From Oscillospiraceae bacterium (GTDB lineage Bacteria > Bacillota > Clostridia > Oscillospirales > Oscillospiraceae), in assembly GCA_031261245.1 (NCBI GenBank), contig JAISKU010000101.1:1-8764 (forward strand): 8,764 bases of DNA, written 5' to 3'. Under the pieces are notes generated by a model that was not told where the DNA came from, made no database searches, and worked only from the letters and a program-made list of their open reading frames with translations. Positions within the stretch are counted from its first letter, which is position 1, and each line of letters starts with the position of its first letter. Below are positions 5,198-8,764 of the stretch, one piece after another. The position numbers were made by a program, and so were the translations under genes.

Positions 5198-6154
5198 TTA
5201 GAAGCTTATGCGTTTTGCCCCGACCCAGTGGTTTATGTAGTACGTGCTGTCGGTGCGGCTCACGATGACGCCGACCTTGGAGCCGGACGCGTGCACAAAC
5301 TCGTTGTCGCCCATGTAGATTCCCACGTGCGTCACGCTCGCGCCGCCGTTCGAGGAGAAGAAGAGCAGATCGCCCGGCGCAAGCTCGCTCTTGGAGACGG
5401 ACACGCCGTCATTCTTGTACTGTCCGGCGGAGTTGCGGGTCAGCGTCACGCCGAAATTCTTGAACACGTAGCTCGAGAAGCCGGAGCAGTCGAAGCCCGT
5501 CTTGGGGGAGGAGCCGCCGTACACGTAGTTGTAGCCGACGTAGCCGAGCGCGAAATCCACGAGCGCGTTGCCGGTGGAGGAGGGCGCCGGAGCGCCGCCC
5601 GACCTTGTCGCCGCCGTCGCGGAGGACGATTTCGCTGACGCCGCCGCCGCGGAGCTGTAGCCCGCGGTGATCTTCATCAGATCGGAGCGTATATACCCCG
5701 TGTCGCCGTCGTACTTGACCTTATACCAGCCGTCGTTTATCCCGATGACCGCCAGCGAGGCGTTCGTGTCGAACGTGTGAAGCACTCTTGAGTCCGTCGT
5801 CGGCGAGGTGCGCATGAGCACCGCCTCGGCGGAGACAGTTCCCGTCGCCGAGAAATTTTCGGCCGACAGAACATCTTTGAAATACTCGGTCTTTGCGTAG
5901 CCGACCGTGCCGTTGTAGTTTATGTAATACCACTCTGAATTAACTCTCTCGAGTATCACGACTATGGAGTTGTCGCCGATCGTGGTCACTATCTCGTAGC
6001 TCAGTCCCGGGCCGCCCCTGATATTCAGCAGGGAGGCGTCCACCGTGGCCGCGCCGTACGCCGTGCTTCCGGCGGAGGCCGACGCGCCGAGCGCCGTTGC
6101 CGCGAGCACCGCGACGATTGCAATCGTCCCGAGCAGTTTAATCAGTTTTTTCAT
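5198..6154 (-). CDS. Secreted SH3-SH3-NlpC/P60 cell-wall hydrolase
   Basis: A 318-residue exported peptidoglycan hydrolase. Residues 1-28 are a signal peptide (MKKLIK, hydrophobic core, ALGASASA). Two bacterial SH3 domains follow at about 34-95 (LNIRGGPG) and 102-163 (VLMRTSPTTDS), then a Ser/Ala/Pro linker (164-195) and a C-terminal NlpC/P60 domain (196-318). Its catalytic Cys223 (FDCSGF), His276 (THVGIYMG) and third polar residue His288 (FVHASG) are all present. Such enzymes cleave stem peptides, usually D-Glu-meso-DAP or related bonds, in growth, separation or spore processes. The ATG at 6154 is chosen over an in-frame ATG 39 bases upstream because it starts the signal peptide, has GAGGT upstream, and lies two bases after the stop of the preceding gene. 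The two genes are translationally coupled and share the promoter at 6491-6519. Confidence 0.93.
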   Translation of the reverse strand: MKKLIKLLGTIAIVAVLAATALGASASAGSTAYGAATVDASLLNIRGGPGLSYEIVTTIGDNSIVVILERVNSEWYYINYNGTVGYAKTEYFKDVLSAENFSATGTVSAEAVLMRTSPTTDSRVLHTFDTNASLAVIGINDGWYKVKYDGDTGYIRSDLMKITAGYSSAAAASAKSSSATAATRSGGAPAPSSTGNALVDFALGYVGYNYVYGGSSPKTGFDCSGFSSYVFKNFGVTLTRNSAGQYKNDGVSVSKSELAPGDLLFFSSNGGASVTHVGIYMGDNEFVHASGSKVGVIVSRTDSTYYINHWVGAKRISF

Positions 6155-6156
6155 CA

Positions 6157-6462
6157 CTACCTCAGCTTTCCCGACAGCGCCCGCTCGAGCCACACTGCGG
6201 CGAGGTCAATCGCCTCGTAGAACCCGGGCTTCTCGGCCTGCTTCACGACGCGCTCCCGGGATTTCAGATCGGGATCCGTCAGCTGAAGCTGCACGGAGAC
6301 GCGCGTGGGAACCTCTAAATCGTCCTTCTTCTCCGTGTCCGTAATCTGTAACATTATGATGTATTTATCGGACATGCTTCCGTAATATATTAAGTTGTCG
6401 CGCCGGCGCAGGGGACGCCCCTTGTACTCAAGCGCAAGCTTTGTTTCCGTTGTCGCCGCCAT
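6157..6462 (-). CDS. Small cytosolic protein of unknown function coupled to the NlpC/P60 gene
   Basis: A 101-residue protein with no signal peptide or membrane segment. I do not recognise the family. It reads as alternating beta strands (TKLALEYKG, NLIYYGSMSDKYIIMLQIT, TRVSVQLQLTD), then a charged helix around residues 67-80 and an amphipathic C-terminal helix (FYEAIDLAAVWLERALSG), suggesting a compact alpha+beta fold. The ATG at 6462 is preferred over one 60 bases upstream because GGAGGT (complement of 6468-6473) lies at ideal spacing. The promoter -10 box at 6491 would also leave the upstream ATG outside or at the very edge of the transcript. Its TAG stop lies two bases before the hydrolase ATG, so stoichiometric expression is likely. 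A regulatory or wall-synthesis link is inference from coupling. Confidence 0.8.
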   Translation of the reverse strand: MAATTETKLALEYKGRPLRRRDNLIYYGSMSDKYIIMLQITDTEKKDDLEVPTRVSVQLQLTDPDLKSRERVVKQAEKPGFYEAIDLAAVWLERALSGKLR

Positions 6463-6490
6463 TGGATACCTCCATCTGGTTTGTAACGGA

Positions 6491-6519
6491 ATTGTAACAC
6501 ATTGTTTCCCGTCTGTCAA
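6491..6519 (-). promoter_or_regulatory. Consensus sigma-A promoter with extended -10
   Basis: On the minus strand, TTGACA (6519-6514) and TACAAT (6496-6491) are separated by exactly 17 bases, and TG lies one base before the -10 box. It sits about 30 bases upstream of the start at 6462 and should drive the small gene plus the NlpC/P60 gene. The flanking DNA has a direct repeat TTGTAAC (6481-6487 and 6492-6498, plus-strand reading) overlapping the -10, which could be a repressor site. Confidence 0.88.
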
Positions 6520-6653
6520 CACAAACTTTCGCCTCTGAGCAGATTTTAGTTATAAGTAACAAATTTCCCGCATATTGTGTTACGGACAGGCTGCGCCACG
6601 CCCGATATTGCGGTCGCGCCCTGCCGACGCCTGTCGAAATGACGAAACACGCG

Positions 6654-6692
6654 AAAAAAGCCCCGCCCGAAAAACCCGGGCGGAGCTTTTTT
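6654..6692 (-). terminator. Intrinsic terminator of the CoA-transferase gene
   Basis: The plus-strand text AAAAAAGC...CCGCCCG, a short AAAAA-containing loop, then CGGGCGG...GCTTTTTT forms a long stem with one internal mismatch. Read on the minus strand it ends in a U-run just after the CoA-transferase stop at 6699. The symmetric A and T runs would also let it stop plus-strand transcripts. The stretch 6520-6653 between it and the promoter holds no gene that I can support. Confidence 0.87.
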
Positions 6693-6698
6693 ATAAGC

Positions 6699-7994
6699 CT
6701 ACTTCTTCGCCTCAAGCAGCTCCGCGAGCTCCGCGACGGCGTCCGGATTCCCGCACCGCGACTTCACGTCGTCGAACGTGTTGTACACGCCCGCCTCATG
6801 CCACGCCTTCAGCGTCGCGTCGTCATAGCCCAGCCCGCGCAGAATCTCCTCGCTGTGCTCGCCGAGCAGCGGAGCCTTCCCGTAGGGGAGCTTATCCGAC
6901 CCGTCGAGGAATATCGGCTGCCGCACCATCGCGCGCTTGCCCGTGGGATAATCAACGGCCTCAAACGCCTCGATAGCCCACGCCTGCTTGTCCTCCAGAA
7001 CCTCCTCCCACACCGCCGCGACCGCGAACGGCACGTCGGCTGCGGTGAGTATCTCCGCCCACTCGGCGGCCGTCTTTTTCGCAATCGCCTCCTCGAGAAT
7101 CGCGATGAACTCGCCGTGCAGCTCGTTCTTCGTGATGCTCGCCATCGTGTAGCGCTCGTCGCCCACAAGATCCTCGCGCCCGATGAGGGGCATGAACTTC
7201 GGATAGAAGATGTCAAACGGCGGCATGGAGAGCTGAATGAACTTCCCGTCCGACGACTTGTATGTATTGTTGAACGGATTCTCCGCCACCTTGCGCGAAA
7301 TCGGGTACGATTTGCCCAGACCCTTGTACTGCGCCGCCTGAATCGCTATCGACTGCGCGAAAATCGCGGAGTGCAGCAGGTTGACGCTCACCTTGTCGCC
7401 CACGCCCGTCGTCTGCGCCTTGTGCAGCGCGACCATGCAGCCTGCGGCGAGGTTCATGCCCGCCGTGTGGTCGCCGATTCCGGGAATCAGGTTGTTCGGC
7501 TCGCTGCCCGCCTGATACAGGGTGCCGAGCATTCCGCCACGCGCCCAGAACGACGTGAAATCATACCCCGGAAGGTCCTTGTCCGGCCCCGTCTCGCCGT
7601 AACCCGTCAGCGACCCGTAGACGAGCTTCGGGAACTGCCCCTTCAGCGCCTCGTAGTCGAGCCCGAGCTTCTCGAGGGCCTGCGGCCTCCAGTTTGTCAA
7701 AAATACGTCCGCGTCAGCCAGCAGCTTGAACAGAACCTCCTTGCCCTCCGGCGCTTTCAGGTTCAGGATAAGGCCCTTTTTGTGCGCGTTCTCCAGATCG
7801 AACGTCGTGTTCTCATACGGGGAGCCGAGCCGCCCCTCGGAGACGCCGTTGAACCGCACGTTGTCGCCGGACTTCGGCTCGACCTTGATTACCTCCGCGC
7901 CGAACTCGGCGAAGAAGCGCGCCGTGGCCGGAACCGCGATGAACGTGGACATCTCGATTACCTTTACGCCCTCAAGTGGTTTGTTTACACTCAT
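6699..7994 (-). CDS. Class III (CaiB/BaiF) CoA-transferase, FldA/HadA-like 2-hydroxyacid CoA-transferase
   Basis: A 431-residue family III CoA-transferase, the full length for this family. Conserved stretches include GAEVIKVEP (32-40), ENTTFDLENAHKKG (61-74), LTNWRP (99-104), TGYGETGPDKDLPGYD (130-145) and IGDHTAGM (173-180). In the last, Asp175 is the expected nucleophile that forms the aspartyl-CoA anhydride. The wording is strikingly close to FldA of Clostridium sporogenes and HadA of Clostridioides difficile, as I recall them. Those enzymes activate (R)-phenyllactate or (R)-2-hydroxyisocaproate as CoA thioesters in Stickland-type amino-acid reduction. The ATG at 7994 is chosen because GGAGGT (8010-8005) precedes it and MSVNKPLEGVKVIE is the family start; a longer frame from 8057 overlaps the upstream gene. 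The partner dehydratase (HadBC) is not visible, so the acid substrate is undetermined. Confidence 0.92.
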   Translation of the reverse strand: MSVNKPLEGVKVIEMSTFIAVPATARFFAEFGAEVIKVEPKSGDNVRFNGVSEGRLGSPYENTTFDLENAHKKGLILNLKAPEGKEVLFKLLADADVFLTNWRPQALEKLGLDYEALKGQFPKLVYGSLTGYGETGPDKDLPGYDFTSFWARGGMLGTLYQAGSEPNNLIPGIGDHTAGMNLAAGCMVALHKAQTTGVGDKVSVNLLHSAIFAQSIAIQAAQYKGLGKSYPISRKVAENPFNNTYKSSDGKFIQLSMPPFDIFYPKFMPLIGREDLVGDERYTMASITKNELHGEFIAILEEAIAKKTAAEWAEILTAADVPFAVAAVWEEVLEDKQAWAIEAFEAVDYPTGKRAMVRQPIFLDGSDKLPYGKAPLLGEHSEEILRGLGYDDATLKAWHEAGVYNTFDDVKSRCGNPDAVAELAELLEAKK

Positions 7995-8053
7995 TTTATC
8001 ATCTACCTCCAAAGTTTTGTGTTTTCGGAATTTTGAGAAGAGAAACCCGAATT

Positions 8054-8482
8054 TCAAAGAAGCTTTTTCAGCTCCTGTAGCTCGGCCAACTTCCGGTACT
8101 CACGGTTCCATGCCTTCGATTTTCTGCGATAACTGCGCCAGACTGATTGATTGCCGGGTACGAATTCAGTTCCCGCGTTGACGCCGCAGTGCGTGCAGGA
8201 GACGTCGGCGTCGGGGCAATCGTACGCGGGGCAGTCTCCCGGGGAATATCCGTAGTCGTAGGTTTCGTATCTTCCGCCGCGCTCGGGTTCGGACGGCGCT
8301 TCCGGTCTTTGCGGAATCACCTTGTCGATGCCCGCCGGCCAGCCCTTGGCGGCGTACCTTTGCGCTTTAGCGAGCCTTTTCTCCGGCGTTTCCCGTCTGC
8401 GTTTCAGCGCTCCGACTAAATTCCCTCCAATCGCGAGCAGAACCAGTATAACGACAACTGCGATTACTATTTTGAAGAACAT
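8054..8482 (-). CDS. Small membrane-anchored four-cysteine protein, unknown function
   Basis: A 142-residue protein of no family I recognise. Residues 4-26 form a single hydrophobic helix followed by KRRR, so the anchor is N-terminal with the body probably in the cytosol. A basic/Pro region (27-65) leads to a Tyr-rich segment (YETYDYGYSPGD) and four cysteines, C84-x4-C89-x6-C96-x2-C99, which could bind a metal as a small zinc-ribbon-like knuckle. The C-terminal 30 residues are charged and helical (EYRKLAELQELKKLL). The ATG at 8482 is chosen over one 21 bases upstream because GGAGGTG precedes it with good spacing and it starts the membrane helix. The gene lies 59 bases upstream of the CoA-transferase start on the same strand and may share its transcript. 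Metal binding is inference. Confidence 0.78.
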   Translation of the reverse strand: MFFKIVIAVVVILVLLAIGGNLVGALKRRRETPEKRLAKAQRYAAKGWPAGIDKVIPQRPEAPSEPERGGRYETYDYGYSPGDCPAYDCPDADVSCTHCGVNAGTEFVPGNQSVWRSYRRKSKAWNREYRKLAELQELKKLL

Positions 8483-8523
8483 TAACAACACACCTCCCCG
8501 CAAGCACTGACATCCTGTCGCCT

Positions 8524-8553
8524 ATTGTAACACGCCCCGCGCGTCAATTTCAA
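8524..8553 (-). promoter_or_regulatory. Probable sigma-A promoter for the four-Cys gene and CoA-transferase
   Basis: On the minus strand, TTGAAA (8553-8548) and TACAAT (8529-8524) are 18 bases apart, with TG one base before the -10 box. It lies about 42 bases upstream of the ATG at 8482 and just beyond the stop of the gene at 8558. Its -10 context GTGTTACAAT is identical to that of the promoter at 6491-6519. No terminator is visible between the stop at 8558 and this promoter. Confidence 0.7.
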
Positions 8554-8557
8554 CTGT

Positions 8558-8764
8558 TTATATGAAATTTGTCATCTCGCGCGGCTCGTTCGTCACAATC
8601 GGGCCCGCGCCCGCCGCGATGGACTTCAGCAGCCACGCCATGTTAGTCCCCAGCGTCCGCATCGTCTGAAGCCCCTCCTTGTCCTGCCGCACGTCGTCGG
8701 GCGTGAACCCGTGCACGCTGTTCCAGTACTGCGACGTGACGAGAGGCATCTGCAAAATCGTAAA
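8558..8764 (-). CDS. C-terminal part of an NAD(P)H-dependent FMN reductase/flavodoxin-like protein (partial)
   Basis: The frame is open to the right edge and ends with TAA at 8560-8558, giving 68 visible residues. PLVTSQYWNSVHG, a 'D-x-x-G-L-Q-T-M-R-x-L-G-x-N-M-A-W-L-L' helix and a terminal TNFI match the C-termini of NADPH-dependent FMN reductase (flavodoxin-fold) proteins common in Clostridia. In this family SQYWN contributes to the flavin pocket and dimer contact, from family knowledge. The N-terminal FMN-phosphate loop lies outside the window, as does any iron-sulfur motif, so the subtype cannot be decided. In-frame ATG and TTG codons near the edge are internal to the family alignment and are not taken as starts. 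Confidence 0.75.
   Translation of the reverse strand, partial: FTILQMPLVTSQYWNSVHGFTPDDVRQDKEGLQTMRTLGTNMAWLLKSIAAGAGPIVTNEPREMTNFI

Noticed and set aside
6639..8036. 465-codon plus-strand open frame opposite the CoA-transferase
   Set aside because: It mirrors a full-length CaiB-family gene with intact motifs. Its product is Arg/Leu-rich without family resemblance, and it runs through the terminator at 6654-6692.
8054..8057. Start of the CoA-transferase at 8057, overlapping the upstream gene
   Set aside because: The extra 21 residues are not family-like and lack a ribosome site, whereas the ATG at 7994 has GGAGGT and the conserved family N-terminus.

Overview
The window is a GC-rich bacterial fragment with strong Shine-Dalgarno sites, sigma-A-type promoters, a lipobox lipoprotein and an SH3/NlpC-P60 wall hydrolase. 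With clostridial-type folate, corrinoid and CoA-transferase enzymes, this points to an anaerobic Firmicute of the Clostridia, probably an uncultured gut Oscillospirales-like lineage. The lineage is inferred from protein style and was not tested by any search.

Layout. Positions 2-49 hold the tail of an upstream gene, closely followed by a Thr-Pro-linker lipoprotein (52-768). Next comes a one-carbon block on the + strand: FchA-type cyclodeaminase/cyclohydrolase (853-1470), FolD-type methylene-THF dehydrogenase (1535-2449) with a tandem duplicate of its NAD(P)-binding half (2367-2763), an AcsE/MtgA-like methyl-THF:corrinoid methyltransferase (2817-3644) and a cognate corrinoid protein (3787-4422). 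A terminator-like hairpin separates these from a Dph6-family PP-loop ATPase (4486-5151). A bidirectional terminator (about 5155-5190) ends the + strand block. On the - strand are an SH3-SH3-NlpC/P60 protein (5198-6154) coupled to a small unknown gene (6157-6462), and then an FldA/HadA-like class III CoA-transferase (6699-7994) preceded by a small membrane-anchored four-cysteine protein (8054-8482). The C-terminus of an FMN-reductase/flavodoxin-fold protein (8558-8764) runs off the right edge.

How the genes work together. The corrinoid protein would carry a methyl group, the AcsE/MtgA-like enzyme would pass it to or from tetrahydrofolate, and FolD plus FchA would interconvert methylene-, methenyl- and formyl-THF. 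No enzyme delivering methyl groups from an external substrate (MttB/MtaB type) and no MetF is visible, so the methyl donor is unknown. The FolD lacks two of the three classical catalytic side chains needed for cyclohydrolase activity, which would explain the adjacent FchA.

Main points for a second look: the 380-bp out-of-frame tandem duplication inside folD, whose copies differ almost only at synonymous sites; the split of dehydrogenase and cyclohydrolase functions; the Dph6-like ATPase beside a corrinoid system in a bacterium; an AT-rich triple 13-bp repeat before the methyltransferase; and three different structured intergenic repeats within 3 kb.
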